From an uncultured Prevotella sp. (GTDB taxonomy: Bacteria; Bacteroidota; Bacteroidia; Bacteroidales; Bacteroidaceae), in contig CAKQEI010000001.1 of the NCBI GenBank assembly GCA_934230115.1, forward strand, positions 45,223 to 109,222: a DNA stretch of 64,000 bases, given 5' to 3'. The notes beneath the pieces are model-generated. The model was given only the letters and a program-made list of their open reading frames with translations. It ran no database searches and was not told the DNA's origin. Positions 50,972 through 59,467 of this stretch are shown piece by piece (position 1 is the first letter of the stretch; each line of letters starts with the position of its first letter). Made by a program: the position numbers and the translations under genes.

Positions 50972-51727
50972 ATGAACATAGCACTTATCGGCTACGGCAA
51001 GATGGGCAAGATGATTGAGTCTATCTGCAAGGAACGTGGCCACAAAATTGTGAGTATCATAGATGTTGACAACCAGCAGGACTTCGACTCTCCTGAGTTT
51101 GCCTCTGCCGACGTGGCAATTGAATTTACATCGCCTACAGCCGCCTATGGCAACTATCTGCGTGCGTTCAAGGCTGGCGTTAAGGTGGTGAGCGGTTCTA
51201 CCGGATGGATGAAGGATCATGGCGATGATGTGCGTCGCATGTGCACAGAGGAAGGCAAGACTCTGTTCTGGGCTTCCAATTTCTCTATCGGTGTGGCTAT
51301 CTTCTCGGCTGTCAACCGCTATCTCGCCAAGATAATGAATCAGTTCCCGCAGTATGATGTGCGTATGGAGGAGACCCACCACATACATAAGCTTGACGCT
51401 CCGAGCGGCACTGCCATCACTCTTGCTGAGGAGATAATAGGCGACCTCGACCGTAAGTCGTCATGGGTGAAGGGTGAGCAGCATCTTGCCGATGGCACAG
51501 TGGAGGGAACTAACAATGTTGCTCCCGACCAGCTTGCCATTGAGAGCATACGCCGCGACGAGGTGCCTGGCATTCATAGTATTATCTACGACAGCGACGC
51601 CGACTGCATAACAATCACTCACGATGCCCACTCGCGCAAGGGATTTGCCCTTGGTGCCGTGCTCGCGGCAGAGTATACAAAGGACCACGAAGGATTGCTT
51701 ACAACCTCCGACCTCTTTAAGTTTTAG
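50972..51727 (+). CDS. dapB: 4-hydroxy-tetrahydrodipicolinate reductase
   Basis: The ATG at 50972 gives 251 residues: MNIALIGYGKMGKMIES with the NAD(P)-binding GxGxxG. The active-site segment ETHHIHKLDAPSGTAITLAEEI carries the EThHxxKxDxPSGTA signature of DapB. It reduces the dihydrodipicolinate precursor in the lysine and diaminopimelate pathway, giving the meso-DAP of peptidoglycan. A longer in-frame extension upstream overlaps the QC gene and is not real. It is 70 bases after the QC gene and 30 bases before lepB. Confidence 0.95.
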   Translation: MNIALIGYGKMGKMIESICKERGHKIVSIIDVDNQQDFDSPEFASADVAIEFTSPTAAYGNYLRAFKAGVKVVSGSTGWMKDHGDDVRRMCTEEGKTLFWASNFSIGVAIFSAVNRYLAKIMNQFPQYDVRMEETHHIHKLDAPSGTAITLAEEIIGDLDRKSSWVKGEQHLADGTVEGTNNVAPDQLAIESIRRDEVPGIHSIIYDSDADCITITHDAHSRKGFALGAVLAAEYTKDHEGLLTTSDLFKF

Positions 51728-51757
51728 TCCACAGCAAGCTGATAAAAAAAACAAAAC

Positions 51758-53212
51758 ATGACTGAAAAAGAAAAGAAAGCCCTCAACCCAAAGGTGCAGT
51801 GGGCTAAGTTCACCATAGTTGCGGTGCTTTATCTTCTCTTCCTCTATTGGGTGGAGAGTTGGTGGGGACTGATTGTACTCCCGTTCATCTTCGATGTTTA
51901 CATCACCAAGAAGATAAAATGGCAGTGGTGGCGCGAGAGCGAAGGTGCCACACGCTTCATAATGTCGTGGGTGGATGCCTTGGTGTTTGCCCTTGTGGCA
52001 GTGTATTTCATCAATCTGTTCTTCTTCCAGAACTATGTCATTCCCTCTTCTTCGCTTGAGAAGTCACTCCTTACTGGCGACTATCTCTTTGTGTCGAAGG
52101 TGAGCTATGGCCCGCGTAAACCGCAGACTCCACTCACTTTGCCCTTGACACAGCATACATTGCCTGTGTTCGAGTGCAAGTCTTACATCGAGTGGCCTCA
52201 ATGGCAGTATGAGCGTGCCAAGGGACTTGGCACTGTGCAGCAGAACGACATCGTGGTGTTCAACTATCCTGCCGGCGACTCTTTGTGCTCGGCTCCTCAG
52301 TATCAGGCGCAGGACTTCTATCGTCTTGCCTATGGACTTGGCGAGGGCAGCTATGCCTCTAAGCAGCCAAGCGGACTCCTGCCAAATATAGGCGAGATGC
52401 AGCCACAGCATCGTCATGACTTCTTTGCGATGCTCTACAACGAGGGACGCAAGATCATCAATGCCAATCCTTCGGAGTATGGCGAGGTGATTTCACGTCC
52501 TGCCGACCGTCGTGAGAACTACGTTAAGCGTTGTGTGGGTCTGCCTGGACAAGTGTTGCAGATAAAGAACCACATTATTTATACCGACGGCAAGGCCAAC
52601 AAGGAGCCTGACAATGTGCAGTATTGCTACTCTGTCAAGCTGCGCGGACAGTTGCCTATGGAGCTTATCGACGAGCTTGGAATATCTCAGGAAGACATTA
52701 TCTCGCTTAATCAGCAGGGCTTCCTTCCGCTTACCAATGCCTCGGTAAAGGCTCTTCGTGCCCGCAAGGACTTGGTGGAGAGCGTGACCTTTGTCAACGA
52801 CCCTACCACATGGGACATCTATCCTCTTAACGGCAACAAGGGTTGGACACGCGACAACTATGGTCCGGTGTGGATTCCTAAGAAGGGTGCCACCATCAGT
52901 CTCTCTATGGACAACATCGCTATATACGAGCGTCCTATCCGTGTATATGAGGGCAACGACCTGCAGGTGAAGGGTGGAAAGATATATATCAACGGTAAGC
53001 CTGCCAATAAGTATACATTCAAGATGGACTACTATTGGATGATGGGCGACAACCGCCATAACTCACTCGACTCACGCTATTGGGGATTCGTGCCTGAAGA
53101 CCATATTGTGGGTAAGCCGATATTCATTTGGTGGAGTCATGATCCCGACCATTCGGGCTTCTCTGGCATTCGCTGGAGCAGACTGTTTAGGTTTGTGGAT
53201 GATATAAAATAA
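51758..53212 (+). CDS. lepB: Signal peptidase I
   Basis: The 484-residue serine protease has two N-terminal helices (TIVAVLYLLFLYWV, LIVLPFIFDVYI and a third near residues 72-90). The catalytic Ser99 lies in IPSSSLEKSLLTGDYLFVSK. The catalytic Lys257 lies in ENYVKRCVGLPGQ. The C-terminal MGDNRHNSLDSRYWGFVPEDHIVGKPIF is the final conserved box. It is much longer than E. coli LepB (about 324), because inserted segments lie around 110-250 and 260-400. It removes signal peptides from exported proteins. Confidence 0.95.
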   Translation: MTEKEKKALNPKVQWAKFTIVAVLYLLFLYWVESWWGLIVLPFIFDVYITKKIKWQWWRESEGATRFIMSWVDALVFALVAVYFINLFFFQNYVIPSSSLEKSLLTGDYLFVSKVSYGPRKPQTPLTLPLTQHTLPVFECKSYIEWPQWQYERAKGLGTVQQNDIVVFNYPAGDSLCSAPQYQAQDFYRLAYGLGEGSYASKQPSGLLPNIGEMQPQHRHDFFAMLYNEGRKIINANPSEYGEVISRPADRRENYVKRCVGLPGQVLQIKNHIIYTDGKANKEPDNVQYCYSVKLRGQLPMELIDELGISQEDIISLNQQGFLPLTNASVKALRARKDLVESVTFVNDPTTWDIYPLNGNKGWTRDNYGPVWIPKKGATISLSMDNIAIYERPIRVYEGNDLQVKGGKIYINGKPANKYTFKMDYYWMMGDNRHNSLDSRYWGFVPEDHIVGKPIFIWWSHDPDHSGFSGIRWSRLFRFVDDIK

Positions 53213-53230
53213 AGATTGAAAATTATTTGA

Positions 53231-53899
53231 ATGAATAACTCTCAAGCAGTACAGCATATTACTCCCCTCCCTGCGGGGGAGAGGCTGGGGATAGGACTTC
53301 TATCCTCAGCCTATTTCCCTCCCGTTCAATGGATGCAGAAACTGCATCGCTATAAGCATGTCATCATTGAGCGTAACGACAATTTCTGCAAACAGACATT
53401 CCGCAATCGTTGTCTTATAGCCACTGCCAATGGTGTGCAGGCTCTCACAGTGCCTATTGAGCGGTATGAGGGTGCGAAATGTCCCATGCGCGACATACGT
53501 GTCAGCGACCATGGTGAATGGCGCCACTTGCATTGGAATGCCATAGTGTCGGCTTATGGCGAGAGTCCTTTCTTTGATTATTATGCCGACGATTTAAGGC
53601 CCTTCTTCGAGCGCAAGTGGGAGTTTCTTCTCGACTTCAACATGGAGATTGCCATGAAGCTGTGTGAGTTGCTTGACGTGCGTCCCGACATATCCTTTAC
53701 CGACAGTTATGCTGATGCTGCCGAGATTAATGCCGATGACTTCCGCGACGCCATTCGTCCCAAGCATCCATTGCCCGACCCGTCGTTTGAACCACGTCCT
53801 TATTATCAGGTATACGCACAGCGTCACGGTTTCCAGCCAAACATGTCGGCACTCGACCTCTTGTGCAACGAAGGACCCGAAGGAATTTTTTATTTGTAG
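53231..53899 (+). CDS. WbqC-family protein with repeat-encoded N-terminus
   Basis: The 222-residue protein matches the WbqC-like family (LLSSAYFPPVQWMQKLHRY, NFCKQTFRNRCLIATANG, LTVPIERYEG, HLHWNAIVSAYGESPFFDYY). The family includes enzymes or helpers in surface polysaccharide synthesis; function is not established. Residues 1-22, before LLSSAYFPP, are encoded by a CTCCCCTCCCTGCGGGGGAG element that resembles a dispersed genomic repeat. No alternative start codon lies after the element, so the start at 53231 must be used unless an atypical codon is. Confidence 0.85.
   Translation: MNNSQAVQHITPLPAGERLGIGLLSSAYFPPVQWMQKLHRYKHVIIERNDNFCKQTFRNRCLIATANGVQALTVPIERYEGAKCPMRDIRVSDHGEWRHLHWNAIVSAYGESPFFDYYADDLRPFFERKWEFLLDFNMEIAMKLCELLDVRPDISFTDSYADAAEINADDFRDAIRPKHPLPDPSFEPRPYYQVYAQRHGFQPNMSALDLLCNEGPEGIFYL
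53262..53295 (+). repeat. CTCCCCTCCCTGCGGGGGAG-type repeat inside the WbqC-like gene
   Basis: The 34-base G/C-rich stretch contains the inverted CTCCCC/GGGGGAG core and a following GGCTGGGGATAGG arm. Sequences like it commonly occur between genes in other bacteria. It encodes residues 11-22 of the WbqC-like protein in frame. Confidence 0.7.
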
Positions 53900-53956
53900 T
53901 TTCACCAAGCCAAAGAAGCCATTTGGCAGACTTGGTAAAAATAAGAGCAATAATCC

Positions 53957-54361
53957 ATGCAACCAGAATACGTATTTGAAACAGAAATGGAAGTGCGCGA
54001 CTATGAGTGCGACATCCAAGGCATTGTGAACAATGCCAACTATCTTCACTATACCGAGCACACCCGTCACCTTTATCTCCAATCGCTTGGCGTGAGTTTT
54101 GCCAAATTGCACGAGCAAGGCGTCGACCCAGTAGTGGCTCGCATGAACCTGCAATACAAGACACCCTTGCGTAGCGACGATGTCTTCATATCGCGCCTTG
54201 GTGTAAAGAAGGAAGGATTGCGCTATGTCTTCAATCAGGATATCTTCCGCAAGTCGGACAACCGCCTCTGCTTACGTGCCACAGTAGAGCTTGTGTGTCT
54301 TATCAATGGCCGACTTGGCAATAGCGAAGACTATGACCGTGCTTTCGGGTTTATCAAGTAA
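53957..54361 (+). CDS. Acyl-CoA thioesterase, 4HBT (YbgC-like) family
   Basis: The 134-residue hot-dog protein has the 4HBT signature: VRDYECDIQGIVNNANYLHYTEHTRHLYL, in pieces, where the Asp is the usual catalytic residue. The rest (VVARMNLQYKTPLRSDDVFI) is typical. Members hydrolyse acyl-CoA thioesters; which acyl group is not evident. It is 57 bases after the WbqC-like gene and ends before the CACAGAT repeat region. Confidence 0.88.
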   Translation: MQPEYVFETEMEVRDYECDIQGIVNNANYLHYTEHTRHLYLQSLGVSFAKLHEQGVDPVVARMNLQYKTPLRSDDVFISRLGVKKEGLRYVFNQDIFRKSDNRLCLRATVELVCLINGRLGNSEDYDRAFGFIK

Positions 54362-54386
54362 GATTCTTATATAATGATTATGAATC

Positions 54387-54542
54387 TCGCACAGATGTCA
54401 CGGATTCCACGGACACTGCTATAAATCATCATAATACCACAGATTTATCGTCTAACTACGCAGGCGTATATCACAGATATAGGTATAAACAAACACAATA
54501 TTACCTCCTCTCTGTGATATCTGTGAAATCAGTGGGAGATAC
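54387..54542. repeat. Degenerate CACAGAT/ATCTGTG repeats
   Basis: The gap between the thioesterase and dusB genes carries repeated copies of an 8-base CACAGATn unit: TCGCACAGATGTCACGGATT at about 54387, CCACAGATTT, ATCACAGATATAGG, and TGTGATATCTGTGAAATC at 54512-54530 in opposite orientation. The copies form several long inverted matches. No gene was found in this 212-base gap. Confidence 0.75.
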
Positions 54543-54573
54543 ATGAATCAGTATAGTTTGTTTTTAAAGGAAA

Positions 54574-55566
54574 ATGAAAATAGGAAATATAGAATTTGGA
54601 CCGCAGCCGTTGTTTCTTGCTCCAATGGAGGACGTCACTGATATAGGATTCCGCCATCTTTGCAAGCGCTTTGGAGCTTCGATGGTCTATACAGAGTTTG
54701 TGAGTGCCGAGGCACTTGTGCGCTCTGTCAACGCTACTCTGAAGAAACTCAACATAAGCGACGAGGAACGCCCTGTGGGCATACAGATATATGGTCGTGA
54801 TGTGGAGTCGATGGTTGAGGCCGCAAAGATTGTGGAGCAAGCCAATCCCGATGTTATCGACATCAACTTTGGCTGCCCCGTGAAGAAGGTTGCGGGCAAG
54901 GGAGCAGGTGCGGGAATGTTGCAGAACATACCGCTGATGCTCGACATAACACGCGAAGTGGTGAAGGCTGTAAAGACACCCGTCACCGTGAAAACCCGAT
55001 TGGGATGGAACTCAGAGAGCCTTGTCATTACCGACCTTGCCGAGCAACTCCAGGATTGCGGCATACAGGCTCTCACCATTCATGGACGCACACGCGCACA
55101 GATGTATACTGGCGACGCCGACTGGACCCTTATTGGTGAGGTGAAAAACAATCCACGCATACATATCCCAATCATAGGCAATGGCGACATCTGCACACCT
55201 GAGCAGGCAAAGCAGGCATTCGACCGCTATGGCGTGGACGCGGTGATGGTGGGACGTGCCACATTCGGTCGCCCTTGGATATTCAAGGAAATGCGCGACT
55301 ATCTTGACGGACTCCCCGAAGACTCCTCGCTTACTTTCGACCGCAAGCTCGACATCCTACTTGAGCAACTGCACATAAACGTGGAGCGCATCGACGAATA
55401 CCGTGGCATACTTCATACCCGCCGCCATATAGCAGCCTCGCCCATCTTCAAGGGCATCCCCGATTTCCGCCAGACACGCATTGCTATGCTGCGTGCCACA
55501 ACCGTGGAGGAACTCACGGGCATCATGGAGCAAGTGAGAACCCTTATAAAGGAGCGTGAGGTGTAG
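54574..55566 (+). CDS. dusB: tRNA-dihydrouridine synthase
   Basis: The 330-residue flavoprotein reduces uridines in tRNA D-loops. It shows the FMN-binding LAPMEDVTDIGFRHL, YTEFVSAEAL, INFGCPVKKVAGKGAGAGML (with the catalytic Cys), TVKTRLGW, LTIHGRTRAQMYTGDADW and IIGNGDICTPEQA motifs, in pieces. The DusB branch is the best fit in a Bacteroidetes genome. No membrane region. Confidence 0.93.
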   Translation: MKIGNIEFGPQPLFLAPMEDVTDIGFRHLCKRFGASMVYTEFVSAEALVRSVNATLKKLNISDEERPVGIQIYGRDVESMVEAAKIVEQANPDVIDINFGCPVKKVAGKGAGAGMLQNIPLMLDITREVVKAVKTPVTVKTRLGWNSESLVITDLAEQLQDCGIQALTIHGRTRAQMYTGDADWTLIGEVKNNPRIHIPIIGNGDICTPEQAKQAFDRYGVDAVMVGRATFGRPWIFKEMRDYLDGLPEDSSLTFDRKLDILLEQLHINVERIDEYRGILHTRRHIAASPIFKGIPDFRQTRIAMLRATTVEELTGIMEQVRTLIKEREV

Positions 55567-55622
55567 ACCCACTTATACATTATATATATAGTATTATTTC
55601 AGGAAATTCAGAAAACACGACG

Positions 55623-56108
55623 ATGAGAAAAACAGCGACTACTTTTCTATTTGTGCTATCTTGTGTGGCAGCCAGCGCACAGCGACAGCACGTTGTGGCA
55701 GACATGGACACCCGTCTGCCACTGCAAGGAGCTGTTGTCGCTACATCAGGAGGACAACGCCTTGTGACCGACTATACCGGACGTTTCCATTCCACATTGC
55801 CTGTGACGAGTGCCACTGTGTCGAAGAAGAACTATATGCAGCGACGCGTGGGTGCTGCCGAGTTGCAGCAGGACACCATCTATCTTATTCCCCAGGAGGT
55901 GGTGCTCAAGGAAGTGGAAGTGACAACCCCAGGCTTCTCGTTCGACACGAAGAAGGCCTTGAGCAAAGAAATGGAAAATGCCAAGTTCAACCAACAGGTG
56001 GCACAAGGAGGCAATCTGCTTGGACTCATCACTCTGCTTCTGCCTTCCAGCAAGGCTAAAGGCATCACACGTGCTGAGAAAATAAAGAAAGTGCTTGAGA
56101 AATACTGA
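55623..56108 (+). CDS. Small secreted carboxypeptidase-regulatory-like protein
   Basis: The 161-residue protein has a signal peptide (cleavage likely after VAASA, about residue 19). A CarboxypepD-regulatory-like beta domain follows (VVADMDTRLPLQGAVVATSGGQRLVTDYTGRF, in pieces). The C-terminal half is helical and basic (KKALSKEMENAKFNQQVAQG, ending KAKGITRAEKIKKVLEKY). This resembles the short proteins with a beta-domain and basic tail common in Bacteroidetes; function unknown. It is 56 bases after dusB. Confidence 0.7.
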   Translation: MRKTATTFLFVLSCVAASAQRQHVVADMDTRLPLQGAVVATSGGQRLVTDYTGRFHSTLPVTSATVSKKNYMQRRVGAAELQQDTIYLIPQEVVLKEVEVTTPGFSFDTKKALSKEMENAKFNQQVAQGGNLLGLITLLLPSSKAKGITRAEKIKKVLEKY

Positions 56109-56152
56109 ACTCATACATATAATAATCAACAACCTATTAAAACTTCATTCTA

Positions 56153-56749
56153 ATGACAATCATTAATGCAACCCCAGCCCATGCAGCCGACATCGCGCAG
56201 CTCATCATGACAGCTATGACCGAGGACTGCTGCCAGTTTCTCGCCGGTAAGGACCACACTCTCGACGACTTCTATCAGATGATGGTGTCGCTCGTGCTTA
56301 TGGACGACTCGCAATACAGTTGGCGCAACGCTTTTGTGGTTCTCGACGAAGAGGCTACTGATGGCGACCTTGACCATGCTCCCATTGCAGGTGCCATTGT
56401 GGGTTATGACGGTAAGGATTTGCGTCGCTTGCGTCGTCGATTCCAGCAGGAGGCTCTTGACAAGCTGCAGATGGACTACTCGCAGATGGACGATGAGACA
56501 CAAGAGGGGGAGTTTTATCTTGACTCACTCGCCGTGTATCCCGAATATCGTGGACGTGGCATAGCCAAGCAACTACTCAAGCGATTCATCGATCATGCTG
56601 CAAGTATTTCGTTGCCAGCAGCCCTGCTTGTGGATAAGGGCAATCCCAATGCCGAGCGTCTCTACAAGTCGATAGGCTTTGTCTATGCCAACGATGCCAT
56701 GTGGGGTGGGCACGAAATGCGACATCTCGTCTACAATCATTCACTTTGA
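56153..56749 (+). CDS. GNAT-family N-acetyltransferase
   Basis: The 198-residue protein has the GNAT motif A, DSLAVYPEYRGRGIAKQLLKRFIDHA, which binds acetyl-CoA, and the B-motif NAERLYKSIGFVY. The first half contains an acidic helix (TAMTEDCCQFLAGKDHTLDD). Acceptor unknown. It starts 44 bases after the preceding gene and is followed by the methyltransferase gene 9 bases later. Confidence 0.88.
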   Translation: MTIINATPAHAADIAQLIMTAMTEDCCQFLAGKDHTLDDFYQMMVSLVLMDDSQYSWRNAFVVLDEEATDGDLDHAPIAGAIVGYDGKDLRRLRRRFQQEALDKLQMDYSQMDDETQEGEFYLDSLAVYPEYRGRGIAKQLLKRFIDHAASISLPAALLVDKGNPNAERLYKSIGFVYANDAMWGGHEMRHLVYNHSL

Positions 56750-56758
56750 TTTCAATTA

Positions 56759-58060
56759 ATGACTACATCTGAATTTATATCACTCAACCGGATGGGCAAC
56801 CCGCGTGAGCTTGCTCTGCAGTCGCGCCGCTATCCTGATGTGGACATGCCTTATGCCTTGAACCAGATTCAGGGTTGGCAGACAGCACGGTTGAAACTAC
56901 CTTCGTGGGCAGAATGTGATGGGGTGGTTTATCCGCCCCATCTTAATATGGAGCAGTGCTCATCCGAACCCACGGCTCGCTATAAGCAGGAGGTTGTGGG
57001 CGCATGGCTTGAGAGATGCCAACATCACTCAGCATCGCCACAAGCTACAACCATGACCGACCTTACAGGAGGCTTTGGTGTTGACTTCTCCTTCACGTCT
57101 CGTTGCTTCGACCATGCCACATACGTGGAGCGCAATGCCGCATTGTGTGCTGTGGTCGAGGGCAATCTCCCGCGTCTTGGTATAGGCAATGCCCGTGTGG
57201 TATGTGCCGAGGCAGAGGACTTGCTTGCCAATATGGAGGAGCAGACAATGCTCTTTCTCGACCCTGCCCGCCGCGACGAGCATGGGGCAAAGACAGTGCT
57301 CATAGGCGACTGTACGCCCGATGTCACAGCATTGCTTCCGCAACTCATGGCCAAGTCGCGCTTTACTGTGTTGAAACTCTCGCCCATGCTCGACTGGCAT
57401 AAGGCGATTGACGACTTGCAGAATACAGTGCGCGAGGTGCATATTGTGTCGGTAGGTGGCGAGTGTAAGGAACTCTTGTTGGTGTTGACAAAGGCAGATA
57501 CGGCTGATGGTGAGTGTGGTGAGGGAGCCGAGGCTTTGCATGTTGTATGTGTGGACATTCAGCCTAAAGCCGACAGTGAGGGCAAATACCAGCGCAGCCA
57601 ATTCTGTTATTCCATAGCAGATAATGCTAATGGCAATACCTCAGAGAACTATTCAACACCATTGCATACCGCCGCTCAGGCATTCACCGTTAATGATTCT
57701 GCTTACCTCTATGAGCCTAATGCCTCGATAATGAAGGCTGGATGTTTCGGCGAGATAGCAAGGGCTTATGGTGTGAGTGCGGTAAGTGTGAACAGTCATC
57801 TGTTCCTATCAAAGGATAGGGTGGAGGACTTCCCAGGCAGAGCATTTGCCATTGATGCCCTGACAACAATGAACAAGCGACAGCTCAAGCAGACTATTGG
57901 CGACTTGAAGCAGGCAAATATAGCCGTAAGAAACTTTCCGCTATCGGTGGCAGACCTACGCAAGCGGCTCAAACTTCGTGACGGAGGCGACGCTTATATC
58001 TTTGCCACAACCACAGCCGATGGCGAACATGTGCTTCTCTTGACGCATAAGAGCAGATGA
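56759..58060 (+). CDS. Class I SAM-dependent methyltransferase with THUMP-like domain
   Basis: The 433-residue protein has the SAM-binding DLTGGFGVDFSFTS motif and the FLDPARRDEHG motif that fits class I methyltransferases. A C-terminal segment (VSVNSHLFLSKDRVEDFPGRAFAI) and the following region match the THUMP-like domain family found in Bacteroidetes. Such proteins likely methylate an RNA or a small molecule; the substrate is unknown. Follows a GNAT gene by nine bases. Confidence 0.82.
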   Translation: MTTSEFISLNRMGNPRELALQSRRYPDVDMPYALNQIQGWQTARLKLPSWAECDGVVYPPHLNMEQCSSEPTARYKQEVVGAWLERCQHHSASPQATTMTDLTGGFGVDFSFTSRCFDHATYVERNAALCAVVEGNLPRLGIGNARVVCAEAEDLLANMEEQTMLFLDPARRDEHGAKTVLIGDCTPDVTALLPQLMAKSRFTVLKLSPMLDWHKAIDDLQNTVREVHIVSVGGECKELLLVLTKADTADGECGEGAEALHVVCVDIQPKADSEGKYQRSQFCYSIADNANGNTSENYSTPLHTAAQAFTVNDSAYLYEPNASIMKAGCFGEIARAYGVSAVSVNSHLFLSKDRVEDFPGRAFAIDALTTMNKRQLKQTIGDLKQANIAVRNFPLSVADLRKRLKLRDGGDAYIFATTTADGEHVLLLTHKSR

Positions 58061-58153
58061 TCTAAATGGTTATTAAACAGTTACAGACAGCCGTATATCT
58101 CCAAAATAAATATAAATATCGCCTTGATATTCTTTTGTTTAACGTTTTTTCCG

Positions 58154-58161
58154 TAATTTTG
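58154..58161 (+). promoter_or_regulatory. Putative -7 element for the GNAT-like gene at 58254
   Basis: TAATTTTG matches TAnnTTTG. The nearest TTTG (58134-58137) is only 16 bases upstream, shorter than usual. The predicted leader of about 86 bases carries a hairpin (TGTCGTGCCT/AGGCACGACA, 58187-58218). Confidence 0.45.
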
Positions 58162-58186
58162 CAATTTTAAGGATTATATTAAGAGA

Positions 58187-58218
58187 TGTCGTGCCTACAA
58201 TAGAGGAAAGGCACGACA
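58187..58218 (+). promoter_or_regulatory. Leader hairpin before the GNAT-like gene
   Basis: TGTCGTGCCT pairs perfectly with AGGCACGACA over a 12-base loop. It lies in the untranslated leader, 36 bases before the start codon. No T run follows. Confidence 0.5.
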
Positions 58219-58253
58219 ACCAATTGAATTTTAAATCAAAACAGAAACAATAG

Positions 58254-59414
58254 ATGTCAGCAGTAGAAATACGCAAGGTGGAGTCGCGCCGCGACCTCCG
58301 CACTTTTATTGACTTTCATTACGATCTTTATGAGGGTAACCCATACGATGCCCCAAATCTCTACACCGACGAGGTGAACACCCTGCGCAAGGACAAGAAT
58401 GCAGCTTTCGATTTCTGCGAGGCTGAGTATTTCCTTGCTTATAAGGATGGAAAGCTCGTAGGCCGCGTGGCAGCAATCATCAACAACAGAGCCAACGAGA
58501 AGTGGCAGCGTAAGTCGGTGCGCTTTGGATGGATCGACTTTGTTGACGATATCGAGGTGTCGAAGGCTTTGCTCAAGGCTGTAGAGGATTACGGACGCTC
58601 TAAGGGTATGACTGAGGTGATAGGTCCGCTCGGCTTTACCGATATGGACCCCGAGGGTATGCTTACAGCTGGATTCGACCAGCTTGGCACACAGGCCACC
58701 ATTTACAACTATTCCTACTATCCCGAGCACATGGAACGCATGGGTTGCTGGGAGAAGGACAACGACTATGTGGAGTATAAACTGTATGTGCCAGACCAGA
58801 TTCCTGAGAAATATGCCAAGGTGGCACAGATGATTCAGAAGCGCTACAATCTGCACATCAAGAAGCTCCATAAGGACGAGATATTTGGTGAGAACGGCTA
58901 CGGACAGAAGATTTTCGACGTTATCAACGCCACTTTCCAGCATCTTTATGGCTATTCAACGCTCACTCAGCGACAGATCGACCAGTATGTCAAGATGTAT
59001 CTCCCGATGATCGACCTTAGTCTTGTGAGCCTTATCGAGGATTGGAACACACCCGACCATAAGCTCATCGGCGTGGGCATCACATTGCCTTCGTTGACTA
59101 AAGCCTTGCAAAAGTGCCGCAAGGGACGCCTTTTCCCATTCGGATGGGTGCATATCCTTCGTGCGTTGAAGCAGCACAAGACCAACATTGTAGACTTGCT
59201 GCTCGTGGGCATCCTGCCTGAATATCGTGCCAAGGGAGCCAATGCGCTGCTCTTCTACGACCTCATCCCACGTTATCAGAAGTATGGCTTCGAGTGGGGC
59301 GAGACTCATGTGGAGATGGAGACAAATGAAAAGGTGCAGGGACAGTGGCAATATCTTGAGCGTGAATGCCACAAGAGAAGACGCTGCTACAAGAAAACAA
59401 TCGGCAATTCTTAA
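58254..59414 (+). CDS. GNAT-fold acyltransferase-like protein
   Basis: The 386-residue protein has GNAT-like features (LVGRVAAIIN, VGILPEYRAKGANALLFYDLIP with the C-terminal acceptor loop ETHVEMETNEKVQGQW). It probably has two GNAT-type folds. I know it as a conserved family in Bacteroidales, annotated only as hypothetical or N-acetyltransferase. Possible acceptors are lipids or aminoacyl groups; nothing in the sequence decides this. The neighbours parE and S41 protease are housekeeping genes. Confidence 0.7.
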   Translation: MSAVEIRKVESRRDLRTFIDFHYDLYEGNPYDAPNLYTDEVNTLRKDKNAAFDFCEAEYFLAYKDGKLVGRVAAIINNRANEKWQRKSVRFGWIDFVDDIEVSKALLKAVEDYGRSKGMTEVIGPLGFTDMDPEGMLTAGFDQLGTQATIYNYSYYPEHMERMGCWEKDNDYVEYKLYVPDQIPEKYAKVAQMIQKRYNLHIKKLHKDEIFGENGYGQKIFDVINATFQHLYGYSTLTQRQIDQYVKMYLPMIDLSLVSLIEDWNTPDHKLIGVGITLPSLTKALQKCRKGRLFPFGWVHILRALKQHKTNIVDLLLVGILPEYRAKGANALLFYDLIPRYQKYGFEWGETHVEMETNEKVQGQWQYLERECHKRRRCYKKTIGNS

Positions 59415-59467
59415 TTGACGGTTGACAATTATGATTACCCTTGAGGGTAGGACAAAACAAGAGAAAA

